From assembly GCA_012838505.1 (NCBI GenBank), contig DUPD01000050.1, positions 22,552 to 86,551 of the forward strand: a stretch of 64,000 bases of DNA, read 5' to 3'. Within the stretch, counting starts at the first letter, position 1, and each line of letters begins with the position of its first letter. Of the stretch, positions 35,072 through 44,419 are shown in pieces. Under the pieces are notes generated by a model. The model had not been told where the DNA came from, searched no databases, and was given only the letters and a program-made list of their open reading frames with translations. The stretch comes from Bacilli bacterium (lineage in GTDB: Bacteria > Bacillota > Bacilli > Bacillales > Amphibacillaceae). The position numbers and the translations under genes were made by a program.

Positions 35072-36295
35072 ATGCGTACAACAATAGATAAAGTGAAGAT
35101 AAAAAAAGTCGCAGGTGGCGTGTCGGCGCCAATCGGCTATCAGTCAGGTGGGCTTCATTGTGGGATTCGAAAAGAAAAACTCGATCTAGGCTGGCTTATT
35201 TCTGAAACACCAGCAGATGCATTTGCTGTTTATACGAAAAATCTTTTTCAAGCTGCTCCGTTAAAAGTGACCCAAGCGAGTCTTGCGGTTAAGCAAAAAC
35301 TACGTGGAATCATCGTTAACTCAGGGATTGCCAATGCTTGTACTGGTGATCGTGGCTTAAATGATGCCTATCAAATGAGGGAGCAGATGGCAGAAAAGCT
35401 TACAACAGAAAGTCACTATATAGCGGTTGCCTCTACAGGCTTAATTGGTGAGTTTTTACCTATGGATAAGGTAACGAAAGGAATTAAAGCAATCAATTTC
35501 GATCAACAGTCTCCTGGATCATTTGAATCGGCAATTTTAACGACAGATACGAGAGAGAAAAAGATTGCCTTGCAGATGAAGATCGATGATCAAGTTGTTA
35601 CAATTGGTGGTGCTGCCAAAGGATCAGGAATGATTAATCCGAACATGGCAACAATGTTGGGTTTCATTACAACTGATGCCGTTATTGACCCAATTGTGCT
35701 TGAGCAAGAGTTGAAGGATCAAACAAATCAGAGTTTTAATATGATCACAGTCGATGGTGATACATCAACGAATGATACGGTTGTTGTCATGGCTAATGGT
35801 CTAGCAAATAACCAATTGCTCAATCGAGATCATCCGGAATGGCTGATTTTCACTGAAGCGCTAAGTGAAGTTTTTCAATTTTTAGCAAAAGAAATTGCCC
35901 GTGATGGTGAAGGTGCGACAAAGTTGGTTGAAGTTGAAGTTGAAGGAACTGAAACTGAAGCGGATGCGCGTAAAATGGCTAAAGCGGTAATTAGCTCAAA
36001 CTTAGTTAAAACAGCCATTCACGGTGCTGATGCGAATTGGGGTCGAATTATTACTGCAATTGGCTATAGCGGTGTACAGTTTGATCCCGATCAGGTCATT
36101 GTCAAAATTGGTGACAAGACGGTAGTTGAAAATGGATTACCAAAAAGATTTGACGAAGCAGAGCTAAAACATGACTTAGAACAAGATGAAGTAAAAATAT
36201 TCGTTAAGGTCGGTCCATCGAATCAAATCGCCCGAGGTTGGGGTTGTGATTTATCATATGAATATATTAGAATCAATGCTTTATATCGAACATAA
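35072..36295 (+). CDS. argJ: Bifunctional ornithine acetyltransferase/N-acetylglutamate synthase
   Basis: 407 residues. It recycles the acetyl group from N-acetylornithine to glutamate. The precursor self-cleaves before Thr194 in KGSGMINPNMATMLGF; ITVDGDTSTNDT and HGADANWGR are also signatures, and the C-terminal SYEYIRINALYRT is canonical. Its presence makes argE unnecessary. Upstream GGGGGG serves as ribosome site. Confidence 0.97.
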   Translation: MRTTIDKVKIKKVAGGVSAPIGYQSGGLHCGIRKEKLDLGWLISETPADAFAVYTKNLFQAAPLKVTQASLAVKQKLRGIIVNSGIANACTGDRGLNDAYQMREQMAEKLTTESHYIAVASTGLIGEFLPMDKVTKGIKAINFDQQSPGSFESAILTTDTREKKIALQMKIDDQVVTIGGAAKGSGMINPNMATMLGFITTDAVIDPIVLEQELKDQTNQSFNMITVDGDTSTNDTVVVMANGLANNQLLNRDHPEWLIFTEALSEVFQFLAKEIARDGEGATKLVEVEVEGTETEADARKMAKAVISSNLVKTAIHGADANWGRIITAIGYSGVQFDPDQVIVKIGDKTVVENGLPKRFDEAELKHDLEQDEVKIFVKVGPSNQIARGWGCDLSYEYIRINALYRT

Positions 36296-36308
36296 ATGAG
36301 GTGTAGAG

Positions 36309-37097
36309 ATGTCATATTTAGTTATTAAATGTGGGGGAAGTATTGTTGATCAGCTTCCAGAATCATTTTTCCAAGATTTAGTGAAGCTTCAAGAAACGAA
36401 GAAAATCAAGCCAATTATAGTCCATGGCGGTGGTCCGATGATTACGAGCCAATTAAAACTAATGAATGTAAAAACAACTTTTGTTAATGGTTTGCGTGTA
36501 ACGACGAAAGAAGTTTTGGATGTTGTTGAAATGGTTTTAAGTGGATCAGTGAATAAAAAAATTGTTCGCCGTATGATTGACCAAGATGCTAAAGCAATTG
36601 GGATGAGTGGGATAGATGGTCAATTGCTCGAAGCAACGCCGATTCAAGATGTGGCTAAGTATGGTTTTGTTGGTCAAATCAAAAAGGTGAATCTAGAACT
36701 CATTGATTCGTTACTTGATCAAGATTATATTCCAGTCATTTCTCCGATTGCGATTGGGCAAGATCATCAACATTACAATATTAATGCCGATGTAGCAGCC
36801 TCAGCAATTGCCTCATCATTACAGGCACCACTTTGTTTTATTAGTGATATTCCTGGTGTCCTCGTCAATGATGAAGTGCTTCATTATGCAGACCAAGTAA
36901 AGATTGAGCAATTAATTGAGGATCAGACGATCAATGGTGGTATGATTCCAAAAGTTCAAGCTGCTCTTGACGCCTTAACTGCTGGTGCTTCAGAAGTGTC
37001 AATTGTGAACGGAATGGATGAGCATGCACTGGTTGATTTTATTCAAGGCGAGAAAATTGGTACGCGAATTCAATTGAAGGAGATTAGTTATGCTTAA
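36309..37097 (+). CDS. argB: Acetylglutamate kinase
   Basis: 262 residues. It phosphorylates N-acetylglutamate, the committed step. KCGGSIVDQ at the N-terminus, VHGGGPMI, and NINADVAASAIAS are the amino-acid-kinase signatures. It is short at the N-terminus relative to arginine-inhibited forms, which carry an extra helix, so feedback inhibition at this enzyme is less likely (inference). It overlaps argD by 8 bases. Confidence 0.96.
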   Translation: MSYLVIKCGGSIVDQLPESFFQDLVKLQETKKIKPIIVHGGGPMITSQLKLMNVKTTFVNGLRVTTKEVLDVVEMVLSGSVNKKIVRRMIDQDAKAIGMSGIDGQLLEATPIQDVAKYGFVGQIKKVNLELIDSLLDQDYIPVISPIAIGQDHQHYNINADVAASAIASSLQAPLCFISDIPGVLVNDEVLHYADQVKIEQLIEDQTINGGMIPKVQAALDALTAGASEVSIVNGMDEHALVDFIQGEKIGTRIQLKEISYA

Positions 37098-38262
37098 GGA
37101 TTTTAGTGCAGTTATGCCGACATATAATCGGTTTCCAATCACATTAACGAAAGGTGATGGGAGCTATGTTTGGGATCAAGACGGAGTAAAATTTTTAGAT
37201 TACACGGCTGGAATTGGTACGTGTAACTTGGGGCACCGACCGAAGTCAGTAGAAATTGCTTTAGCACGGCAGTTAGGTGAGCTGTGGCATTGTTCTAATT
37301 TATATACAATTCCAAATCAAGAACTACTTGCTGAACAACTCGTGAAGAATAGTGTTTTTGATCAAGTCTTTTTCAGTAACAGTGGTGCTGAAGCAAATGA
37401 AGCAGCAATTAAATTAGCACGGCGTTATGCACAGAAGGTAAAACAGACCGATCAATATGAAATTGTCACTTTTAAGCAATCGTTTCACGGGCGTACGCTT
37501 GCGACTCTAGCTGCAACGGGTCAGGCTAAAATTCAAGCTGGATTTGAGCCGAAAATGCCAGGCTTTCGCTACTTACCTTATAATGATTTAGCAGCATTGG
37601 AACAACTGGTGCGCCCAGAAACATGTGCCGTTATGCTTGAGCTAATTCAAGGTGAGGGTGGTGTGCATCCAGCTGACCAAGTATGGTTAGATCAACTTGT
37701 CTCTCTCTGTAAGACAAATGATCTGCTCTTGATTATTGATGAGGTACAAACAGGAATGGGTCGCACCGGCACACTTTTTGCCTATCAGCAATACGGGATT
37801 GAGCCAGATGTGATTACACTTGCCAAAGGTTTAGGTTCTGGATTTCCTGTCGGTGCAGTTTTAGCTAAAAAAGAAGTTGCTCGAGCTTTTACTGCGGGTG
37901 CACATGGATCAACATTTGGCGGTAATCCTTTGGCGACAGCTGCCGGTTTAGCTACGATCGAGCAAATGACCTCAGCTGAATTTTTGCCAATGGTAAAAGA
38001 GAATAGTGATTATTTATGGGGGAAGTTACAGACGCTCTGCGGTCAAATGAATCAAGTTAAAGGGTTGCGTGGTAAAGGCTATTTAATTGGGATTGAGCTT
38101 GAAGGACAAGCGATTGATTATGTTAATCGAGCAAGAGAGGAACAACAACTATTAATTCTCGTCGCCGGCCCACAAGTCGTCCGACTACTCCCACCCCTAA
38201 CAACAACAAAACAAGAAATCGATCAATTTATTATCCGACTTGAAAAAGTATTAGCAGATTAA
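37090..38262 (+). CDS. argD: Acetylornithine aminotransferase
   Basis: 390 residues. A class III PLP transaminase; it makes N-acetylornithine from the semialdehyde. FLDYTAGIGTCNLGHRP, FFSNSGAEANEAAIKLAR, FHGRTLATLAATGQ, LLIIDEVQTGMGRTG and the PLP-lysine TLAKGLGSGFPVGA are all present. It starts inside the end of argB (translational coupling) and ends the operon at a terminator. argF and carAB, which often follow in Bacillus, are absent, so the operon stops at N-acetylornithine/ornithine. Confidence 0.96.
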   Translation: MLKDFSAVMPTYNRFPITLTKGDGSYVWDQDGVKFLDYTAGIGTCNLGHRPKSVEIALARQLGELWHCSNLYTIPNQELLAEQLVKNSVFDQVFFSNSGAEANEAAIKLARRYAQKVKQTDQYEIVTFKQSFHGRTLATLAATGQAKIQAGFEPKMPGFRYLPYNDLAALEQLVRPETCAVMLELIQGEGGVHPADQVWLDQLVSLCKTNDLLLIIDEVQTGMGRTGTLFAYQQYGIEPDVITLAKGLGSGFPVGAVLAKKEVARAFTAGAHGSTFGGNPLATAAGLATIEQMTSAEFLPMVKENSDYLWGKLQTLCGQMNQVKGLRGKGYLIGIELEGQAIDYVNRAREEQQLLILVAGPQVVRLLPPLTTTKQEIDQFIIRLEKVLAD

Positions 38263-38263
38263 C

Positions 38264-38306
38264 AAAAAAGGCAGCTTCCTTTATGAAAAGGATCGCTGCT
38301 TTTTTA
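38264..38306 (+). terminator. argCJBD terminator
   Basis: AAAAAAGGCAGC pairs with GCTGCTTTTTT, T-run included. Confidence 0.85.
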
Positions 38307-38382
38307 TTAATAATTTATTTTTTGTTAAATTGATGGGCTGATTGATCGTTGCACTTGGATTGAGCTCAATTTAAATAAGTCA

Positions 38383-39312
38383 TTAACTAGTTTGTTCGTG
38401 AACAGGTGGTTTTGCCAATGGCTTTCGTTTGTCCTCAGAAACAATCCATGCTAAACCAAAGACAATAATGACCCCACCCGTTATTTGAGCAATTGAAATC
38501 ATTTCATTAAATAAAAACACACCAGCAATTGATGCTGCAGCTGGTACAAAATAACGGAAGAAGTTTGATTTCGTCGCACCAACTTGTTTCATTGAAAGAT
38601 TCCAAATAATAAAAGCTAATACTGAACAAACGACAACATTATAAAAGATGATTAACCATGTGACGCCATTGATATTGGACCAGAGTACAGCATCCCATTT
38701 GTTAACTGTAAATGGAATCATAAAGATTGATCCAAATAAGATATACCAAGTTGTTACTCTCAATGGAGAGTATTTTTTCATCAGAGGCATATAAGATAAG
38801 TTAAATAAAGCACCGAGAATACTGATTGAAAAGGCGAGAATATTTCCAATCATATAATCGGAACTTAAACTAAAGCTATCTTCCCCACCTAGAATGATTA
38901 ATGTCACCCCGATAAAAGCAATTCCACCACCAATAACAAGTCTCATCGTCATTTTTTCACGAGTAAATAATGGTGCAAACAAGGCAACAAAGATTGGCCA
39001 TGGTGCAACATTTAACAATGATGCATTAGCAAGTGTCGTAAACTTAATCGAGTACATCACGACAATTTCTAAAATTGTTATCCCGAACAAGCCGATAATT
39101 GCTAGCATAAGTAAATCTTTTTTATCAACTTTAACGCTACCTTCTTTGAATTTTAACACGAGAAATAAGATTGGTACTGCTAGCCCGAAACGGATCAAGA
39201 CAAAAATCTCCGCAGGGAATATGTCCATCCCTAGTCGTGAGACGCCAAAATTCACGCCCCATACAATTGAAACAAAAATAAGTCCAAGATAATAAATTGA
39301 TTTTCCTTTCAT
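38383..39312 (-). CDS. EamA/DMT family transporter
   Basis: 309 residues from the ATG at 39312; an in-frame GTG at 39321 lies on the GGTG ribosome site. Ten helices in two EamA repeats, with IVWGVNFGVSR and the LANASLLNVAPWPIFVALFAP signature in the first and FLFNEMISIAQITGGVIIVFG in the second. Drug/metabolite transporters export amino acids or small metabolites; the substrate is unknown. A consensus promoter precedes it. Confidence 0.92.
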   Translation of the reverse strand: MKGKSIYYLGLIFVSIVWGVNFGVSRLGMDIFPAEIFVLIRFGLAVPILFLVLKFKEGSVKVDKKDLLMLAIIGLFGITILEIVVMYSIKFTTLANASLLNVAPWPIFVALFAPLFTREKMTMRLVIGGGIAFIGVTLIILGGEDSFSLSSDYMIGNILAFSISILGALFNLSYMPLMKKYSPLRVTTWYILFGSIFMIPFTVNKWDAVLWSNINGVTWLIIFYNVVVCSVLAFIIWNLSMKQVGATKSNFFRYFVPAAASIAGVFLFNEMISIAQITGGVIIVFGLAWIVSEDKRKPLAKPPVHEQTS

Positions 39313-39354
39313 TATCGCCACACCCAGTCTTATGTATATTGAATCTGCTAGTAG

Positions 39355-39382
39355 TGTATAGACATTGGTGTAGTACTGTCAA
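39355..39382 (-). promoter_or_regulatory. Promoter of EamA transporter gene
   Basis: On the minus strand TTGACA (39382-39377) and TATACA (39360-39355) are 16 bases apart. The 320 bases from 39383 to 39702, between the divergent genes, contain no other feature I recognise. Confidence 0.65.
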
Positions 39383-39702
39383 GTTTTGACCGTTTAAATC
39401 TTGATCACGTGAAAGGTGTAAAGTAGGAGTAAGTTTTGATACAATTTAATCAAATACATCACGCAACACCTAAATGAAAGTTAAAAAACAATAATCAATT
39501 TGAATGATTCGTATTTTATCGCAAATTAAGTGGCAATGCTTTACTAGATTAGTTCTATTTATATGTATGCACTCACTTAAAAAGTGAATTAAAATAAGGC
39601 AAAGTGTTTTCAGATGACGACCTGTCGCATGAATAATTCAGGAATAATTAATTTTAATGAGTACATTTAATTTTAAAGATTACAATACGAGGAGTGTTAA
39701 CA

Positions 39703-40701
39703 ATGAATGAGACATTTAAAGCTTATCGATTAGAAAACAATAACGGAGAACTGGTGCGTGGTGTCCGACAACTAACTGAACTTGATTTACCAGAGGGTGA
39801 AGTGTTAATTCGTGTTCGCTATTCTAGTGTGAATTATAAAGATGCAATGGCTAATATGTCGGATAGTCCAATTATTAAAAACTATCCAGCAACTCCGGGA
39901 ATTGATCTCGCCGGACAAGTAGTTGAATCAGCAGATGATCGTTTTACTGAAGGAGATCCAGTGATTGTGACTAGCTATGATCTCGGTGTCAGTCATGACG
40001 GTGGCTATAGTGAATATGCACGCGTTAAAGCGGAATGGGTTATACCACTACCAGAAGATATGACTTTAAAGCAAGCAATGATTTACGGAACAGCCGGTTT
40101 AACAGCAGCACTTTCAATTGACCAATTGCAAGCTCAACAAGTTTTGCCTGAGAGTGGGACTGTTTTAGTAACAGGTGCTTCTGGTGGTGTTGGGAGTATT
40201 ACGACTGCAATGCTTGCTAACCTCGGCTATCAAGTCGAAGTGAGTACAGGAAAACAATCAGCCCATCCATTTTTAAAGCAACTTGGTGCTAAGTCGATCA
40301 TTGATCGAACGACAGTTACTGGTGAAAAAATTAAAGTGATTGATAAACAAACTTGGGCGGGTGCCGTCGATCCAGTTGGTGGAGACACCTTAGCCGCGAT
40401 TCTTAGTAAATTAAACTATAACGGGGTAGTCGCAGTGAGTGGTTTAACAGGTGGAATTAAAGTGCCGACGTCCGTATATCCATTTATTTTACGTGGTGTT
40501 CGGTTAATTGGGATTGACTCCGTCTATTGCCCAATGGAAAAAAGACAAGCAATCTGGGATCGGATGGCAACTGACCTAAAGCTAACTGATCAACAATTCG
40601 ATCACATTACCAATCAGGTCATTCGTTTAGAGCAATTAGAAGAAACGTTACCTAAACTCTTATCCGAACAATCATTAGGTCGAATAATTGTTCAAATTTA
40701 A
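39703..40701 (+). CDS. YhdH/AcuI-type NADPH:quinone oxidoreductase family protein
   Basis: 332 residues from the ATG at 39703, with GAGGAG eight bases upstream. A zinc-free medium-chain dehydrogenase: VRYSSVNYKDAMA, ATPGIDLAGQV, then the NADPH fold VLVTGASGGVGSITTAMLANLG and AVDPVGGDTLA. The best-known members reduce acryloyl-CoA (AcuI); others are annotated acrylyl-CoA or quinone reductases. The natural substrate here is undetermined. Single gene. Confidence 0.92.
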   Translation: MNETFKAYRLENNNGELVRGVRQLTELDLPEGEVLIRVRYSSVNYKDAMANMSDSPIIKNYPATPGIDLAGQVVESADDRFTEGDPVIVTSYDLGVSHDGGYSEYARVKAEWVIPLPEDMTLKQAMIYGTAGLTAALSIDQLQAQQVLPESGTVLVTGASGGVGSITTAMLANLGYQVEVSTGKQSAHPFLKQLGAKSIIDRTTVTGEKIKVIDKQTWAGAVDPVGGDTLAAILSKLNYNGVVAVSGLTGGIKVPTSVYPFILRGVRLIGIDSVYCPMEKRQAIWDRMATDLKLTDQQFDHITNQVIRLEQLEETLPKLLSEQSLGRIIVQI

Positions 40702-40730
40702 ATTTCTCTTAATATTTCACTGTTTACTCA

Positions 40731-40789
40731 TTGAATGTACGTACGAATTGTATTAATATATAAATATGCATTTAAATATCCGTACAAGA
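40731..40789 (+). promoter_or_regulatory. araDA promoter with two AraR-like operators
   Basis: AATGTACGTACGAATT (about 40734-40749) and AAATATCCGTACAAGA (about 40774-40789) resemble the B. subtilis AraR box (ATTTGTNCGTACAAAT). Their centres are 41 bases apart, about four helical turns, matching the cooperative arrangement known for AraR. TTGAAT (40731-40736) and TAATAT (40754-40759), 17 bases apart, place the promoter between the boxes. Confidence 0.72.
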
Positions 40790-40821
40790 AAATTTTTTCG
40801 ACAGGAAGGTGTTGAAGTCTA

Positions 40822-41508
40822 TTGCTAGAAGCGTTAAAAGAAAAAGTACTTAAAGCAAACCTAGATTTACCTAACTATAATTTAGTCACGTTTACATGGG
40901 GAAATGTCAGTGGTTACGATAAAGAATCTGGACTTGTTGTTATTAAGCCAAGTGGGGTTCCCTATGATGAAATGACGGTTGAAGATCTTGTTGTTGTTGA
41001 TTTAGATGGAAACATTGTCGAGGGTACGAAAAAGCCATCCTCTGATACAGCAACGCACTTAGTGTTATATAAAAATTTCCCTGACATCGGTGGCGTTGTT
41101 CATACACACTCACCGTGGGCAACAAGTTGGGCACAAGCGGGAGAATCAATTCCTGCCTTAGGCACAACGCATGGGGATTATTTTTATGGTGATATTCCAT
41201 GTACACGAAGAATGACACAAGCTGAAATTAGTGGTGAATATGAACTAGAAACAGGAAATGTTATTGTGGAAACATTTAAAGACATTGACCCAGCAGCAAT
41301 TCCAAGTGTTTTAGTCCATGGACACGCACCATTTAACTGGGGGAAAGACCCAGAAGAAGCGGTTCACAACGCTGTAGTACTTGAAGAAGTAGCTAAAATG
41401 GCAATTCACACGTATCAAATTAATCCAGAAGCATCAAGAATGCAACAAGCATTATTAGACAAGCATTATTTAAGAAAACACGGAAAAGACGCCTATTACG
41501 GTCAGTAA
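40822..41508 (+). CDS. araD: L-ribulose-5-phosphate 4-epimerase
   Basis: 228 residues. It converts L-ribulose-5-P to D-xylulose-5-P. Zinc ligands His94 and His96 (VVHTHSPWA) and the later [10 protein letters not shown] are present, as are [12 protein letters not shown] and [10 protein letters not shown]. The TTG start at 40822 is the only one possible after an in-frame TGA nine bases upstream; GGAAGGTG lies 11 bases before it. It is first in araD-araA, an order unlike B. subtilis araABD, and araB is missing. Confidence 0.96.
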   Translation: MLEALKEKVLKANLDLPNYNLVTFTWGNVSGYDKESGLVVIKPSGVPYDEMTVEDLVVVDLDGNIVEGTKKPSSDTATHLVLYKNFPDIGGVVHTHSPWATSWAQAGESIPALGTTHGDYFYGDIPCTRRMTQAEISGEYELETGNVIVETFKDIDPAAIPSVLVHGHAPFNWGKDPEEAVHNAVVLEEVAKMAIHTYQINPEASRMQQALLDKHYLRKHGKDAYYGQ

Positions 41509-41555
41509 AACCCTGTTTTTATAAAAAATTGACTAAACACAATGGAGGGCATCAT

Positions 41556-43043
41556 ATGTTAACAGTAAAACCTTATAAATTTTGGTTCATCACAGGAAGT
41601 CAACCACTTTATGGGCCAGAAACTATCCTAGAAGTAGAAGACAACTCAAAGAAAGTTGTGGCAGGCCTAAATGAGTCAGGGATCTTACCTAATCAAATCG
41701 AATTCAAAAAAGTTGTTACAACAGCAGATGAAATTTACAAACTCGTTCAAGAAGCAAATGGAAGTGACGAATGTGCAGGAATTATTACTTGGATGCATAC
41801 ATTTTCACCAGCAAAATCATGGATCGCAGGCTTAAAATCACTGCAAACGCCATTGCTCCATCTTCATACACAATATAATCGAGACATCCCATGGGATACA
41901 ATCGATATGGACTTTATGAACACAAACCAAGCAGCACACGGTGACCGTGAGTACGGATTTATCGGAACGCGCTTAGGCTTAGGTCGAAAAGTAATCGTTG
42001 GTTATTGGAAAGATGAAAATGTCCATAATCAAATAGCTGATTGGATGAAGACTGCAATTGGTGCTAAAGAAGGTATGAACATTCGTGTTGCTCGATTCGG
42101 TGATAACATGCGTAATGTTGCAGTTACTGACGGTGATAAGATTGAAGCACAAATTAAATTTGGTTGGACAGTTGACTATTACGGTATTGGTGACCTAGTC
42201 GAAGAAATTAACCAAGTTAAAGATGAAGATCTTGAAAAACTTTATCAAGAATATGAAGAAATGTATGAGCTACCTGAAGAAGCAAGCAAGCCAGGTGCAA
42301 TGCGCGATGCGATTCTTTACCAAGGTAAAATCGAATTAGCATTAAAATCATTCCTAGCTAAAGGAAACTATAATGCATTTACAACAAACTTTGAAGATCT
42401 ACACGGTATGAAACAGTTACCAGGACTTGCTGCTCAACGCCTGATGGAACAAGGTTATGGTTTTGCAGGTGAAGGTGACTGGCGAACTGCAGCATTAACA
42501 CGATTGATGAAGGTTCTTGCTGATAATAAAGAGACATCATTCATGGAAGACTATACGTATCACTTAGAGCCAGGCAATGAAAAGATCCTAGGTTCACATA
42601 TGTTAGAGGTATGTCCAACAATTTCAGCAACAAAACCAAAAATTATTGTTAACCCATTAGGAATTGGTGATCGCGAAGACCCAGCACGTCTTGTGTTTGA
42701 TGGTAAAGGTGGAGAAGCGATTAACGTATCATTAGTTGAGATGGGCGGACGTTATCGTTTAATCGTTAACGAAGTTCGTGCAGAACAACCAGAAAAGGAA
42801 ACACCACACCTACCAGTTGCAAAAGCAATTTGGGAACCAAAACCATCATTAGCTGAAGCGACAACAGCTTGGATTCATGCAGGTGGAGCACACCATACAG
42901 TTCTTTCATTCGTTGTAACGACAGAACAAATGGTTGATTTTGCTGAAATGGCTGACATCGAATGTGTTGTAATTGATGATGATTTAAACTTACGTCAATT
43001 TAAAAATGAATTGAAATGGAATGAAGTTGTTTATCGCCGATAA
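41556..43043 (+). CDS. araA: L-arabinose isomerase
   Basis: 495 residues from the ATG at 41556, eight bases after GGAGGG; an upstream in-frame codon at 41529 is not used. It isomerises L-arabinose to L-ribulose. WFITGSQPLYGPETI, TWMHTFSPAKSWI, the metal-site HTQYNRDIPW and AGEGDWRTAAL with HLEPGNEKILGSHMLEVCP are canonical. The product needs ribulokinase, which is not encoded in this window. Confidence 0.98.
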   Translation: MLTVKPYKFWFITGSQPLYGPETILEVEDNSKKVVAGLNESGILPNQIEFKKVVTTADEIYKLVQEANGSDECAGIITWMHTFSPAKSWIAGLKSLQTPLLHLHTQYNRDIPWDTIDMDFMNTNQAAHGDREYGFIGTRLGLGRKVIVGYWKDENVHNQIADWMKTAIGAKEGMNIRVARFGDNMRNVAVTDGDKIEAQIKFGWTVDYYGIGDLVEEINQVKDEDLEKLYQEYEEMYELPEEASKPGAMRDAILYQGKIELALKSFLAKGNYNAFTTNFEDLHGMKQLPGLAAQRLMEQGYGFAGEGDWRTAALTRLMKVLADNKETSFMEDYTYHLEPGNEKILGSHMLEVCPTISATKPKIIVNPLGIGDREDPARLVFDGKGGEAINVSLVEMGGRYRLIVNEVRAEQPEKETPHLPVAKAIWEPKPSLAEATTAWIHAGGAHHTVLSFVVTTEQMVDFAEMADIECVVIDDDLNLRQFKNELKWNEVVYRR

Positions 43044-43050
43044 TGAAAAA

Positions 43051-43089
43051 GTTTAGGTAGGGATGTCTTTATGCTTCCCTACCTAAAAC
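43051..43089 (+). terminator. Terminator-like hairpin after araA
   Basis: GTTTAGGTAGGGA pairs with TCCCTACCTAAAAC around an 11-base loop. There is no T-run on the plus strand, so termination may be weak and some readthrough into araR is possible. Confidence 0.5.
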
Positions 43090-43146
43090 ACTATTTGATA
43101 AACAGATAACAAAATGATGTTATTTTTTACTTAATTAAGTTAATGT

Positions 43147-43175
43147 TTGGTGTTACGGATTGACTGAAATATGAT
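43147..43175 (+). promoter_or_regulatory. Candidate araR promoter
   Basis: TTGGTG (43147-43152) and TATGAT (43170-43175) are 17 bases apart, 48 bases before the araR start. Confidence 0.4.
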
Positions 43176-43223
43176 AAACTTAGGTAAGTATGTGATGATT
43201 TAAATGATGATGAGGTGTGATAT

Positions 43224-44345
43224 ATGCAAACAAAGTACAGTATAGTTAAACAAGCAATTAAATCAAAAATATTAGATGGAACCTTTCAACCCCATCAAAA
43301 GATAAGCTCTGAAAGTGAATTGATGCGGCAATTTAACGTGAGTCGTCATACAGTAAGATTAGCTGTAGGCGAGCTTGTTAATCAAGGTTGGCTTTATCGG
43401 AAACAAGGTGCTGGGACATTTTGTGCTGATCGGTCAAAAGAAAACATTAATAAGTCGATCTCAAATCAGAAGAATATTGCAATTATTACTACATATATAT
43501 CTGATTATATTTTCCCATCAATTATTAGGGGGGCAGAATCTTACCTAAGTAAAAACGGGTATCATGTGAGTCTTTTTAGTACGAATAATGATCACAGTAA
43601 AGAACGTCACTTTTTAGAGCGTATTTTAACGCAACATTTTGATGGCGTTATTGTTGAGCCTACAAAAAGTGCGATGAGTAATCCAAACATTAATTACTAT
43701 TTAAATTTAGAACGCCAAGAAATTCCTTATATAATGATTAATGCTTATTATGATGAATTAGAACCTCTAAGTATCACGCTTAATGATGAAAAGGGTGGTT
43801 TCCTTCAAACCGAGCACTTAATTGAATTAGGTCATGAGAACATTGTTGGCTTTTTCAAAAATGATGATGGACAAGGGCCTAAACGAATGAAAGGTTATCT
43901 AAAGGCACATCGAACAAATGGCATCACGCTGAACCCGAACAATATTATTACGTATAAAACTGAAGATAAGTACCATAAACCAAAGGCTGAGTTGGAAAAA
44001 ATTCTTGACCTACCAGTGAAAGAACGTCCAACAGCAATTGTTTGTTATAATGACGAGTTGGCTCTCGCTTTACTAGATGTGATTCGGGAAAAAGACATGC
44101 GTGTTCCTGAAGATATCTCAATCGTTGGCTTTGATGACTCGTTCTTATCTGAAGTATCTGAAGTGAAACTAACAAGTATAAAACATCCACAAACCGAACT
44201 TGGTGAAGCTGCAGGGAAAATGATTCTTGATATCGTAAAAAATACAAGTGGCCATTCACAAAAATCTAAGACTACATTTGAGCCAATTGTATTTGAGCCA
44301 GAGTTAGTGATCCGAAACTCAACAGCTAGTCTAGAAACCAAGTAG
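43224..44345 (+). CDS. araR: Arabinose operon repressor AraR (GntR-LacI type)
   Basis: 373 residues, ATG behind GAGGTG. A GntR winged helix at the N-terminus (KYSIVKQAIKSKILDG, SSESELMRQFNVSRHTVRLA, RKQGAGTF) is fused to a LacI-type effector domain (about 80-365; IVGFDDSFLSEV, TSIKHPQTELG), the diagnostic AraR layout. It should bind the two boxes before araD and be released by L-arabinose. It lies between the metabolic genes and the arabinan-degrading genes. Confidence 0.95.
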   Translation: MQTKYSIVKQAIKSKILDGTFQPHQKISSESELMRQFNVSRHTVRLAVGELVNQGWLYRKQGAGTFCADRSKENINKSISNQKNIAIITTYISDYIFPSIIRGAESYLSKNGYHVSLFSTNNDHSKERHFLERILTQHFDGVIVEPTKSAMSNPNINYYLNLERQEIPYIMINAYYDELEPLSITLNDEKGGFLQTEHLIELGHENIVGFFKNDDGQGPKRMKGYLKAHRTNGITLNPNNIITYKTEDKYHKPKAELEKILDLPVKERPTAIVCYNDELALALLDVIREKDMRVPEDISIVGFDDSFLSEVSEVKLTSIKHPQTELGEAAGKMILDIVKNTSGHSQKSKTTFEPIVFEPELVIRNSTASLETK

Positions 44346-44348
44346 ATG

Positions 44349-44377
44349 CCGTGATAACATTGTTGTTACGGTTTTTT
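44349..44377 (+). terminator. araR terminator
   Basis: A short imperfect stem (CCGT...ACA with TGTTACGG) followed by TTTTTT. Confidence 0.55.
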
Positions 44378-44385
44378 CTGTAAAA

Positions 44386-44399
44386 TGAAAGCGTTTAAA
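44386..44399 (+). promoter_or_regulatory. cre-like catabolite control site
   Basis: TGAAAGCGTTTAAA matches TGWAARCGYTWNCW at 13 of 14 positions. It sits just upstream of the GH43 gene, as expected for CcpA repression of arabinan use. Confidence 0.55.
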
Positions 44400-44419
44400 C
44401 CTAAGAGAGGTGTTAACTT

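Noticed and set aside
41529..41555. Upstream in-frame start for araA
   Set aside because: Nine extra codons outside the family N-terminus; GGAGGG is spaced for the ATG at 41556.
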